64,000 bases of DNA from Castor canadensis (Eukaryota > Chordata > Mammalia > Rodentia > Castoridae): contig NC_133391.1 of the NCBI RefSeq assembly GCF_047511655.1, positions 122,210,384 to 122,274,383 of the forward strand, in the 5' to 3' direction. Numbering within the stretch: position 1 is the stretch's first letter; every line of letters begins with the position of its first letter. The notes below the pieces were generated by a model. The model was given only the letters and a program-made list of their open reading frames with translations. It made no database searches and was not told the DNA's origin. Of this stretch, positions 23,956 to 34,676 are shown one piece after another. The position numbers were made by a program, and so were the translations under genes.

Positions 23956-26900
23956 CACATTCACACTTGTTTCACCCTGACCTTAGAACCATTTTATGAG
24001 CAAACTCAGCAAGTAACATGGATCCCAACTCTTGTCTTGAGTCCCAACCTCTCCAGTGCAAAGTGGCTCAATCTTGTTCTCTTCCCCACCTCAGAGGCCC
24101 CAGGTTCCTATTCTTCCCAAAGGTGCTTCTTCCTCAGCTCCTACATTGCATTTTGGTTTTCTGGTCATTTCCTCTCTCACCTCTTCACTCCTTCATTCTT
24201 CAGAGAAAGGTCCTTTCCCTTAGACAACACCAAACAGAGACAAACACCTCTATTTTCTCTTCCCCACACCCTGACTTACCACCCTCATTTTCTTCTGCAC
24301 AATGTCTCCCACTTTCAAAGGAGGTGTAAATACCTGTCACCACAGACTTGAACCTTAGGTGCAGAGGGACAAGCAGCAGAAGTAAGGCCAGGGATGACTG
24401 CCCTCATGTCCCCACCACTCCTGCTGAGGGACTCCAGGGGAGTGAGACCCTAGGGGACCAGAGCACTTAGGTTTGCAATGATGGGCTTTTCTGGCAAATA
24501 TTAAAAGTTGATGTGATTTATTTAAATATTGAGAGTCAGTTAAAATACCTCTTCTGATTGGATTCAACCATTGATCCTGAAATTTGCAAACTATGTTATA
24601 AACCCTTGGTTTCCTCCACCCAACACTCTTCAAGACCACTTCAGCCTCTCTTACCTCACTCTCCCAACCTCCTGTGAGTCTCAGACTCCCACATCAAACT
24701 GCTGTGACTGAGGTTCTGTGACTCTGCTCTGTCCTCATTGTGCTATCTTCTTTCCTCTTTCTCTAGCTCATCTTGTTTAATCATCATCTTCTTATATTTC
24801 CTCTTTCAAAAGGTTCTAATTGCAAAAACTACCCGATCTCTGGGCTTCTAGAGCTCACTCCCCATGATACCTCCAGCTTCTCTCCCCAGCTCTGGTCTCA
24901 AACTTGGGTGTGTGGTATGTAAGACTCTTAGGTTCCCTGCACAGACTGTCCATTTTTCTTAGCACTATCACCTCCCAAACCTGCTCATTTCAGCTTGTCC
25001 TCCTGAGCAATCAGGTTCAAACTTCATCAGCTGCTTCCTATCTTTTGCCACCCAATTGCTTCTCTGTGCCTTTGAGCAATCTGTCCAGGATGGCTGCTTC
25101 TCTTCTTCCTTCTGAATTCATGCCACTAGCTCTCAGATGGACTATATTCCCCAAACCTTCAACTAGCTCATCCCCTCTACTCAGCTATGGCTCAAGTCCC
25201 AGTCCCTTCTGCTGGGAAAAAGTGACTTCCCATTACTTATTCAGAATGGAACTTGAGACCCTGCAAGCTGACTCTGAATAACATTCCAGCCTGTTCTCCC
25301 TCCACTGCCTTCCCAGTTCCTGCATTTAAACCAAACTTATTTATCTGTTCCTTAAATAGAGCTTGCTTAAGCCATGCTCAGTGCATGAGCTATATCCTCC
25401 TTTCCCTTTACCAAATGCCAATGGCAGCAGAATCCTTTCTTCATGTTCCAATTGCTCCTGTCTAATATACTCTTTCTCATCTTGGAATCCCATCACCCTG
25501 CAGTCCTTCTGACAATCCCTGCTCCTGAAGTTTTTGGTACATGAGTTAGTTTTGTGAAAGTGTAGTTTTCCTGGAGTGGACGGATTAGGTCCCATCTGCC
25601 TTCAGTCCCTTATGGTCCTAGCAGTCGCTTCCACCTACAGATATTTGAAGGCCAGGTGACTGGACCGATATCCTGACTGAGTGTAATAACACTTATGTGT
25701 TAGGTCTTATAATCAGGTACTGGATCTAGAAGACTAGGGATGTGGGGCTGCCCATATTGTAAGGGGACACGATCTTGGGATTAGATTGACATACACATAG
25801 TGGTGAGTTACAGGTAGAATCTCACACTGCTCATTTTAGCTTCACACTGGCTCACACCACATGGACTTTAAGTGCTACTTCTATTCCCTTCCCTAGAATT
25901 TCTATCTTACAGTTTGAGGTTAGAGTTATTTCATAGTCTCCAGGATAGCAAAACAAACTCCCCCTTCCCTCTCTCTCCAGCCATGCTGCTTTCTATTCTA
26001 TGCATGGAATTACCTTGGACTTGCCAAGCTCCCAGTTCAGCCCCTTGAATCTGATCCATAAAGTTACCTTAGGCTGTAAAAGTTTCATTTTCTTCACTTT
26101 AGCAATAAACATAGTATTTTTAGTTGAAACAGAAATAAATCCTACATGTTCAAAAACAATTCAGACAGCAAATGTATATTAAATGAAAAGTGTCCTCCCA
26201 CACCATCAGCCCTCACTCCATCTTCCTACAAACAACCACTATGCCATTTACATGGCTACCTGCCTGAAGTTTTCCCTCACTTGCAAATATATATAAAATA
26301 TAATTACTCCTTTAACACAACCCATACTTCTGTGCTCCTTGGATCCTTTTATAACAGCATTCAGTAATTTGTAAATCAAAGTTAGTACTTGCAAAACCCT
26401 GATAATGGTACCTGGCCCATAGTAAATGCCACATCAATGTTCCTGTACATGGGTATATCAAAGAACACATCCCAGCATTCCTGTTTAAACTACCTAAGCC
26501 CTTGGAGAACACAAGAAAACGCCATGCTTCTCTGCTGGTCCAGAGCTCAAAAGTGCTTCTTTTCTAGAGAAAACCTCCTGGAAGGCTGGGCTGTCACCTC
26601 TCCAGGTGTCTGTGTGGCACATTGAGAAAATGCTGCCATCAGAGATCATATTCCCCTAAATGAGCTCACACCTCCCTCCCTCTGATTCTTCCAAGTCTAA
26701 TGAACACATGGAAAAGGAAAGGCTTCAGAGTGGGGTTTGATGCAACCACTTTCAGAAAGCTGAAAAATACCTTCTTGTACTTTAATTTGATTACATGGTA
26801 GCAAAGCTAAATTCACCCAGAAGGATGTGCAGTGTTGAGTCAGCACTCCAGACAATATGGCCAAGGCTGGCATAGCTCCATACCAGGTCACAAGTGCTTC

Positions 26901-28544
26901 TGAAAGGTAATGGGGAGAGTCCCTTATACTTGGATCCCATCACAAACCTCTCCACCCTGAGTCCTCTAATTAGAGCAGAACTCACAGGAGATGTAAATTC
27001 AGAGGCTTATCAGAGCAACTGCAAGGCTTTGGGAGACCAGAGAAGACTCTGTTCTCCTTCACAAACAGTTTTCAGTGCAGACTACTAGACAACGTTGGTG
27101 AAAGGCCTAAAGAACGCATGCTCTGTCCTCACCATTTTCATTTTCCTGCCAGGAGGTCTCTCCACCTCCTGCTGTTGAATACAGCTGAGGCTTTCACTTT
27201 CTTGGATCACCAAACCCAAAATGCACCTTTCAGAGTCAGCAACTGAGGCAACCCAGGGCAGGATCCAGGGAAAGGCATGAGCTTATTTGGGTGTCTGAGA
27301 GAACCTGTGACTGCACTTAGGAGGGAGGCTGGTGACTTAAATAAACATGGATTATTCCAGAACAAATAATTAAGAGTCAATTTAAATTCATTTTCCCCTG
27401 AGGTTTTTGTTCCAAATGGACATGTGCACACTGAAAGTTGGGAGAGGTGCCACACAGAGGCACTCCAGATCCCATCAGGGAGAGAAACACGAGACAACTG
27501 ACCCTTTCCTGCTCCTCACTGAGAGGCTTCTGTGGGGTAGGGACTGGGTCAAAACAAAGCTCAACTAGTGCAGACAACTGTTCTTGCCACTGACTCTCCA
27601 AACATTTCCCTAAAGCCTGCAGCAGCAGACACACATACCATATAACTGCACAGACCCAGAGAAAATGAGCCTGACTCCTCGACAGCTGCTGCTTCCTCAC
27701 AGCACAGCCTTGTCACCAAGGCTGTCATGCAGGCCATCCTAAAAACCCTTACAGAGAGAATATTAAAAATCCAGGAAGACATTGAGTAAACGTCACAGGG
27801 CCTCAAGTGGCCCTTGGCCAGGCCCACCTGGGCCAACAGAGGTCCAGAGACTGTTCAGTGAACTCAACTCTTCCAGACCAGATCAAGGAGAAACTTCTGT
27901 GAGCAAAATAGTAATCAGGCCAACGTCCTAGAGCCCTGGGTGTGAACTCTAAGGTGAGGGCCAGAAGGACACCCAAACACTGTGCCATGACTCTGAGAAG
28001 AGTCTAGCATGCACTGTCACTGATGGACACAGACGGGAAGCAGGCTGTGGGCTGCGCATGGTTCTTAGTGTGGAATTGCACCAAGCCCCCGTGCACAGAT
28101 GCTGGACAGGAACAGGGCATAAGTTTAGGGAAGGGATCAGATACTCTCCAGGGAAGGATGGATGACATTGCCATGCAGCTGTCTGGAAAGTTCAGGACTG
28201 TTGTGCCGTTCCAGTGACTTTAGGGAATTAAGATGTTTGGGTAGGAGTTCCAGACAAACTCTTAATTTAGTCTGGCTTCCAGTTGCTTAGGCCAAAAATC
28301 TTCATGACATTTTTAATACCTCTCTCTCTCTCTCTCTCCCTCAACTCCAGGCCCTGTTTTCAAAATGCATCCAGAATCTAGAATCACCTGTTCTGCGGGC
28401 CTGGTACAGAACACCATCATCTCTGGCTGCCATTGTTGAGATGATTTCCCAGGCTTCTGTTTCTACCCTGGGTCCCTTACAGTCCTGGGGGCAGACAGAG
28501 AGATACTTCTATAATATACATCAGATAGGATCCCTTCTCTGCTT
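23951..28544. other. Intergenic, mostly unassigned
   Basis: Pyrimidine-rich sequence at 24040-25500 contains L2-like words near 25250-25500 but nothing I can delimit. A TC run lies at 28321-28338. The 161-codon plus frame at 23866 is driven by the CA repeat. No gene supported. Confidence 0.4.
28321..28338 (+). repeat. (TC)9 microsatellite
   Basis: Nine TC units, then C-rich sequence. Confidence 0.9.
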
Positions 28545-28855
28545 TCTGGAGACCATCAGTGGCTCCCTGTCTTACTTGGAAGAGAAGCCAGTCCTCTCAC
28601 TGCCCTAAAAGACCCTAAACACACTGGTCCACACAGCCACTCTGCCTTCACCTCCTGCTACTCCATACTTTGGTCACATGGTCCAGCCACACTAGTCTCC
28701 TCCTCACCCCCTCCCCATCAGAACCCCTGCATCAAGGACTTCCTGAAATGCTGAACCTGGGCCTGGGAGCTCTTTCTCCAGATATATTCATGACTTGTTC
28801 GTCACCTCCTTCATGCCCAACTCTCAATTTCTCAGGAGACTCTACCATATCTAAA
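28545..28855 (+). mobile_element. L2 LINE fragment
   Basis: 'accatcagtggctccctgtc', 'ctccatactttggtcacatg' and 'gtccagccacactagtctcc' follow the order of the L2 3' half. The 153-codon frame at 28670 reads L2 plus the adjoining SINE and is not a gene. Confidence 0.7.
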
Positions 28856-28905
28856 ACTGTGAGTGTACACAACCCTCCTTTGAGTTTTGGGGAGGAGGGG
28901 AGTTG

Positions 28906-29240
28906 GTTTTTTATTTTTTTGACAGTACTTGGATTTGAATTCAGTGCCTCATGCTTGCTACGAGGCGCTCTACCACTTGAGCCGTGCCCCCAGCTCTTTT
29001 TCACTTTAACCATTTTTCAGATAAAATCAAAGTTTTTGCCTGGGTTGAACTTGAAATCTGATCCTCCTACCTATGACTCTCATGTAGCTGAGATTACCGA
29101 CACACACCACTTTGCCCAGTTTGCTTGTTGAGGTGGGGGTCTCACTAACTTTTTTGCCCAGAACAGCCTCAAACTGCAATCTTCATGATCTCTGCCTCTC
29201 CAGTAGCCAGGTCAGAGGTGGGTGCCCCCATTCCTGGCCC
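28906..29240 (-). mobile_element. Composite SINE, trimeric: B1-like + B1-like + tRNA-like
   Basis: A poly-T side at 28906-28920 comes first. Next are the reverse tRNA-like unit ('cagtacttggatttgaattc', 'ctctaccacttgagccgtgc') and a reverse B1-like unit ('gatcctcctacctatgac'). The second B1-like unit ('gggggtctcactaac', 'cctcaaactgcaatcttcat') completes the element. Same order as the copies at 1.1, 38.7, 44.7 and 47.3 kb. Confidence 0.85.
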
Positions 29241-30121
29241 TTACAAGCCCCCTTTGAATGATCTATTTTTTCCATATTGTCTATCTCTTTCTAGTATTAT
29301 AAATAGCATGCATCACTTAGCAACAGGAATAACTTTTAAGAAACAAGTCATTGGGGGATTTTGTCATAGTGCAAACAGCAGAGTACACTTAAACTAAGAT
29401 AGCTATGGTATCAGCAGATGATACACTAGGACCACTGTCTTATATGTGATCTCTTGTTGACTAAAACATTGTTGTGAGGAACATAACAGTACATATATAG
29501 GATGCATGATGTATTTATTATGTTTTCTATCTGTCTCTCTCCAGGTTAAAACGTAAAGCTCATGAGAACAAGAAGTTTCATATGATTTATTAATTGGTGG
29601 ATCCTGTAAACTTGGTAGAATGTCTACATTGAGATGATTGTTGAAATAAGTAGACTAAATGAACGAATTAGGCAATTTGGGTTAGAAACCATTGAATGGT
29701 CCCTTGACCAGATGTGAGCTCCTCCACGGGGCATCATCCATCCATTCAGACATGTATTGAGTATTTATTGGGCACCTGTGTGCTACCAAGAACTATGCTG
29801 TGACTAAAACACAATGTGGACCAAACATATGTGAGTGTGCTTTCAAGGAGTTTATAGCCTAGTAACCGGAGACAGATACTCAACAAATAACATTGCAAAC
29901 AAGGAAATAATTACAATTGATATAAGAGAACTATTAAAATAGTCCACTATATTTGGGTTAGGTTGAAGGCAAAGGAGATGGAGATTTCTGAGGCAATTCA
30001 AGATTTATTTAAGAGATATATAATACAGGAAATGCTGATGAATTAAATGGGATTGAGGAGAATTTTGTGACAAAGGTGAGCCCCAAATTTCTGGTTTAAG
30101 AATAATTGCTACTGCATGAAC
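29241..30121. other. Intergenic, an ancient repeat remnant near 29735-29900
   Basis: 'attgagtatttattgggcac' and 'aaggagtttatagcctagta' resemble an old mammalian repeat that I cannot name with certainty. The rest is unassigned. Confidence 0.4.
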
Positions 30122-30332
30122 TGGTGTAGTAGTCTGAAAAATGACCCTCCTAAAAAAATCTTCATATCCTTATTCTTGAATCTGGAATCTGGAAAATTGT
30201 ATCTTCTTTGGAAAAATGGTCTTTGCAGATGTGATTAAGTTGCTGCTGAAATGAGGAGACGCTCCTAAATTATCTAGGTGGGCCCTATGTGCAATCATGT
30301 GTATCCTAATAAAATCAGGGGCAGAGGGAGAT

Positions 30333-30386
<54 letters not shown>

Positions 30387-30456
30387 ACAGGAAAAGGTGG
30401 TATAATGAGAGAACTGCTGACCTTGAAGATTGACTAATTCAGCCCCAAGTATCAAG
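30122..30456 (+). mobile_element. MaLR-type LTR, left part (split by an insertion)
   Basis: 'atggtctttgcagatgtgat', 'taggtgggccctatgtgcaa' and 'gggcagagggagattaacac' match the 5' half of an MLT1/MST-like LTR. A CA repeat has grown at 30334-30389 where the consensus has 'acacag'. It continues at 30948. Confidence 0.75.
30334..30389 (+). repeat. (CA)n microsatellite inside an LTR
   Basis: About 23 uninterrupted AC units followed by 'atacacacag'. Confidence 0.97.
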
Positions 30457-30834
30457 ATTAATTTTCCATATTAACTTGACTGGACCATGGAGTTCTCCAG
30501 ATGTTTGGACAAATATTCTGAATGTGTCTCTGAGGGTGTTTCCAAATTATCATTTGGACCAACAGACTAGGTAAAGCAGACTGCCCTCCCTACTGTGTGT
30601 GTGGGAGGGGGCTCAATCATTCAGTCAACTGAAGACCCAAATAGAACAAGGCTGAGTAAGAAAAGATTTCTCCACCCTGACTGCTTGAGCTGGTGCATTG
30701 GTCTTCTTTGCCCTCAGGCTGGAACTTGCTCCAGTTGCTTCTAGAGCTCCACCTTGCCAAATGAGATCACATGACTTCCCAGTCTCTGGTTGCATGAGTC
30801 AATTCCAGATGGATGGATGAATGGGTAGATAGAT

Positions 30835-30871
<37 letters not shown>

Positions 30872-30947
30872 GACAAATATATGATAGATTAGATAGATAT
30901 AGACATAGGTCCTATTGATCTTTTTCTTGGGAAATCAGACTAATACC
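30457..30947 (+). mobile_element. LTR-like repeat inserted into the MaLR LTR
   Basis: It starts 'attaattttccatattaact' and includes 'tgagggtgtttccaaattat' and 'acccaaatagaacaaggctg'. It ends 'gggaaatcagactaatacc'. The words TCAAG at 30452-30456 and 30948-30952 flank it and look like a 5-bp target-site duplication, as for ERVL-type elements. Family name not recalled. A GATA repeat sits near its 3' end. Confidence 0.6.
30825..30871 (+). repeat. (GATA)n microsatellite
   Basis: GGAT/GATA units, about ten GATA, followed by imperfect copies to 30902. Confidence 0.95.
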
Positions 30948-31170
30948 TCAAGGAAAACTGGCAGCCACCAGAAGCAGAATGAGGCAAGGAAGACATTCAC
31001 CTCTAAAGCCTCTAGAGATGGCACAGCCCTGCCGGCACCTTGATTTCAACACAGTGAAACTGATTTTGGATTTCTGGACTCCAGGATTGTAAAAGAATAG
31101 ATATGCACTGTTGAAACCCAATTGGTTTGTAACAATTTGTTACAAGGGCCACAGGAAATTCATATAATAG
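30948..31170 (+). mobile_element. MaLR-type LTR, right part
   Basis: 'ggcagccaccagaagcagaa', 'ccggcaccttgatttcaaca' and 'agtgaaactgattttggatt' continue the LTR interrupted at 30456, in the right order and orientation. Confidence 0.75.
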
Positions 31171-31184
31171 AAGTTACTACATGA

Positions 31185-31271
31185 GGGCTAGTGGAGTGGC
31201 TCAAGTGGTAGAATGCCTGCCTAGCAAGCATGAGGTCCTGAGTTCAAACCCCAGTACCACCAAAAAAAAAA
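31185..31271 (+). mobile_element. tRNA-like SINE monomer with target-site duplication
   Basis: 'gggctagtggagtggctcaa' ... 'gagttcaaaccccagtacca' plus an A-tail. Flanked by TTACTACATGA (31174-31184) and TTACTATATGA (31272-31282), an 11-bp duplication with one mismatch. A recent insertion, with both Pol III box regions intact. Confidence 0.9.
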
Positions 31272-31282
31272 TTACTATATGA

Positions 31283-31888
31283 TAAGCATCTAAGAATGAA
31301 GGGACATCACAATTCTGTTTGGAACATGAAATCCGAGATGCCAGTCACACACTGACTGGAGAGGGAGGCCAAATAGGGACCTGAATATGCCATATGGGAC
31401 TCAGAATTCTCTGAGCAAGTGTTTTGCTCCAAGGATCCCAAGGCTAGAAAGCCATGGGAAGTTAGAAGGAAGATGGCTGAGTACAGTGTCTTGGACCTCT
31501 GGACACTGGGAGGTTGCTAGAGGATAATAGGAGATATGGGGTGTTGGGGCCACAGGAGATATGGACTTTTGAATGGTAGGGTAATCAATTCTGCAGCAGG
31601 ACCCAGTCTGGAATAGACTTAAAAGTGAACAGTGATGAAGAAGTAGATACAGGCATTTGGGCAACTTATTCTTGATGTTTGGCTTAGAAAGTACATAAAA
31701 AGAACAGATGTTTACTGTGGATGTTGGATCCAAGGAGGCTTCCTCATTCTTACTTTTGGATGGAAGAGTTGAGAGCATTGAGTATGATTTGGAAAATGAC
31801 CTAATAATGAGAATGATTGGAAGTGCAGCTAAGGGCGGGGGTCCTGCTGGAGGCTGAGAAGGTGACTCATGGGAGGATACAGACAGCA
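31283..31888. other. Intergenic, nothing recognised
   Basis: No gene or clear repeat. The 125-codon minus frame at 31401-31778 has no recognisable domain. Confidence 0.4.
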
Positions 31889-32068
31889 GATCTCAAGCCT
31901 GACTGTAATTAGGATCACATAGGGACATTTTTAAAAATCCCAGTGCCCAGCCTCCAGACAGAACCAAAGATTTCCAATTTTCTGAATTGGGACCAAGTCA
32001 GCAGCCATTGTTGCTGTTAAAGCTTACCAGGTGTTTCCAATGCATGGTCCAGGGAGTTCAGAACACAA
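31889..32068 (+). mobile_element. hAT-Charlie-like DNA transposon fragment
   Basis: 'taattaggatcacataggga', 'tttttaaaaatcccagtgcc' and 'ccaggtgtttccaatgcatg' resemble the mirrored ends of short MER5/MER58-type elements. Confidence 0.55.
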
Positions 32069-33370
32069 CTAGAACATGTGGTATTTTGTTTAAGGAGGAA
32101 CTGGGGCAGATGAAAGCATAGGTGTAGATAGGTTTGGTGGGTGGATTAGGGAGTTCCTAGCTTCGACTTTCTATTAAAATTCATGGCAAGGTCACATACT
32201 AAGTGTATGCTGAGAATGTAGTGGAAGAAAGAGGAGACTGAGGGCCAAAGAAAAGGAAGAAATGATGACATCATTCATACTGGGTGGAAAAGGGAAGACA
32301 CCTTATCTGAGGAATGCAGTAAGAGTCTGGAAAGGACCATGAAGTTATGGGTAGAGTATCCATCCACTCATCCTACCCGCAATTATCAACAGACCCCAAT
32401 CAGGCTATGCAGTAACACATGAGCGAGACATTGCTACCAAGTCACAGATTTCACAATTCAATGTAAGAGGGAGACAGAAAAGTAAACAGAAGATCTGGAA
32501 GTTGTAATAGCAACAAGCACAGGGGAGACGGGGAGTTCTAACCTTGTGGGAACTGGAGTCATCTCCTGGCACAGGGGATGCTCCTGAGATAAGGTCATTG
32601 TTCTCCAAGCACCTTCAGGAAACCGGGTAATGACAACTCAGCTCTTATCCTTCAGAGATAGCCAAAGCAGCCTGAGCCAGCAATGACACATCAGCAGCAC
32701 AGAAGTCTTGGAGCCCTCAGGAAAGGCAGCAATGCTGTCATCAGCATGGATTTTCCCCAGTTATCTCCAGGTGACATTCACAAAGTGGTCACTAGGTGGC
32801 ATCATTAACATTTGCAAAGTGCCTGTAGCTGCACACTGTGCAGTAATTGAAGTTTTAACCCTTGGTGCCTGAGCCCAAATTTGCGGCCTGTCTGCAGAGT
32901 CCTGTGCCCACATGACAACAAGGAGCCCAGCAAACATATGCTGACATTAGGTCACTGTCCAGTCTAAGCTCACTAATCCACGGTCAGTTCTGTTCATTTC
33001 TTCCAGCAGCAACGGGTATCCTGAGTCCTGGAAATGTGATTTGTGCAACTGAGAAACCAAATATGGAATTTTATTTCACTTAAAAACCAATACTCAATTT
33101 GTTATTGAAAAACTTTTAAGTACACCTGAAACAACTTGGGCATGTCGGTCTACTCTTTCAACTGTAAACTGTATGAAATCTGCCTACAGATTAAGCATTT
33201 CCAGGGAAAAATACTGAAATTGAGCTGTGCTGTAAATTAAATATGCAGTGGGTTTTGAAGACATCGTGTGAAAGTCATACTTTACATTCATCATATCATA
33301 TTGATTTAAATAATATTTTAGTATACTGGGTTGAATAATATGTATTATTTAAATTAATCAATTGTGCCTG
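32069..33370. other. Intergenic, one CTCF-like motif
   Basis: Unassigned apart from the motif at 32788-32802, listed separately. Confidence 0.4.
32788..32802 (+). promoter_or_regulatory. CTCF-like motif (plus)
   Basis: GTCACTAGGTGGCAT matches 12 of 14 positions of the core CCASYAGRKGGCRS, including the AGGTGGC centre. Unique sequence, about 11.7 kb upstream of the CD180 start codon. Confidence 0.4.
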
Positions 33371-33640
33371 CTTTCTTTTCACTTTTTTTCTTGGAGGTAC
33401 CATGTTATTTATTGAAATAAAATTAAACAAAGCAGGGAGTTGCTTGGGAATACACAGGTGATGGCACGAGCAACCTCCCTCTCCTGCCCTCTCCCCCAGA
33501 CCCCTGCTGGCTTCCTCCACTAATGCTGGGACTGCAGCCCCAGCCCTCCACCTCCCCTCTGAGGTGTACTTTCCTTCATGTTGGGCCAGGTGTTTTTCTC
33601 TGGATTCAAACAAACAGTAATGGTGTTTCATTCATTTTCT
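33371..33640 (-). pseudogene. Possible processed-pseudogene 3' end
   Basis: On the minus strand, G+C-richer sequence leads to AATAAA (33408-33413) and, about 20 nt later, to a decayed A-rich tail (33371-33390). That is the layout of a retrocopied mRNA 3' end. The 111-codon minus frame here was not recognised as any protein. The parent gene is unknown and no flanking duplication was confirmed. Confidence 0.3.
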
Positions 33641-33712
33641 CTTCCTCTTTCCCTTCCTGTTCTCCTCCCTTCCTCTCCCTGTCTTCCTCCCTGCCTCCTT
33701 TTGACCAAAGAA
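33640..33712 (+). repeat. Polypyrimidine (TTCC/TCCC) tract
   Basis: About 70 nt made almost only of C and T, for example 'ctcttcctctttcccttcct'. The minus strand is purine-rich. Confidence 0.85.
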
Positions 33713-33865
33713 TCCCTCCTTCCAGTTCTGTCCACCAGTGACTGAGGGAAGACCCTTTGTATCCTCCTCTGTCCCAACCCTGCTCCAGCCTGGCAGTGTA
33801 CTGATGCAGCTGACCATAAATTCCAGTTGCTACTTTACTGTCTGCTTTTCAGTGGTTTAAACATG

Positions 33866-34106
33866 AATTTTAAAAAATTAGTCCAGCCACTGTGGCAATC
33901 AGTAAGGAGTATGATACAGTCATACCACTTCAGAGTATATGCAAAAAGCACATAAAAATCAGCTTACTATCAAGATATCTGCATACCCTTGTTAATCTCA
34001 GCACCATTCACAATAGTCAATTTACGGTATCAACCTAGGTGCCTATCGACAGATGAATGGATTCAGAAAATATGGTATGTGTATATGATGGAGTATTATT
34101 CAGCCA
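33866..34106 (+). mobile_element. L1 ORF2 3' fragment, plus strand
   Basis: 'ccactgtggcaatcagtaag', 'cagcaccattcacaatagtc' and 'agatgaatggattcagaaaa' ... 'gtattattcagcca' follow the L1 ORF2 3' order. Old copy. Confidence 0.85.
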
Positions 34107-34354
34107 GCCCCCTGATCTGCCCCACCTCAGCATCATCCCTGGGCTTTATTCTTGTGTGATTCTGGCCTGGTTTCTTGTTGTCTCATCAAATACAAATCCT
34201 GCTGCCTGTGCTAACTCTAAGGTTCTCAGTGTAGCACTGCCTAAGAAACCCACAAGTGTATTTTTATGTTTTCTAGTAGTCCATATTAAACTTTTAAAAG
34301 GAGGAAAATAAAAAGTGTCATAACAAAGACAATTGTCACTGTTTCTTTCCTCTA
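34107..34354. other. Short unassigned interval between two L1 pieces
   Basis: Sequence of no recognised type separates opposite-facing L1 fragments. Confidence 0.4.
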
Positions 34355-34676
34355 CTTTTTGCTTTTTACTTTTTTTGCTTTTCTAAACTTGGCGTATATT
34401 AAATTGTACATAGTAAGAGGTTTCACTGCGACACTTCCATACATGTGTATAATGTATATACCATGCTTTGACCATATTCACCCCTTCTGTCACCCTTACT
34501 TATCTCCTCTCCCTCCCCTCCCTAGGAGTTCCCCTTCTCCTTTTATGATTTTGGTTGTTCTGTTTTGTTTCTCCTAGCTTCCATAAATGGGAGGAAACAT
34601 GTGATACTTGCCTTGGTGGAGCTGGCTTATTTCACCTACCATGATGATCTCCAGTTCCATCCATTTTCCTAAAAAC
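34355..34676 (-). mobile_element. L1 3'UTR fragment, minus strand
   Basis: It starts at a T-rich 3' end. 'cacttccatacatgtgtata' and a C/T-rich tract follow, then 'cttatttcacctaccatgat' and 'tccagttccatccattttcc', as in the 20.5 kb copy. Confidence 0.75.

Noticed and set aside
23866-24351. 161-codon plus frame
   Set aside because: Its start is a His/Thr run translated from the CA microsatellite; the rest is unremarkable pyrimidine-rich sequence.
28670-29131. 153-codon plus frame
   Set aside because: It reads through L2 and a reversed composite SINE.
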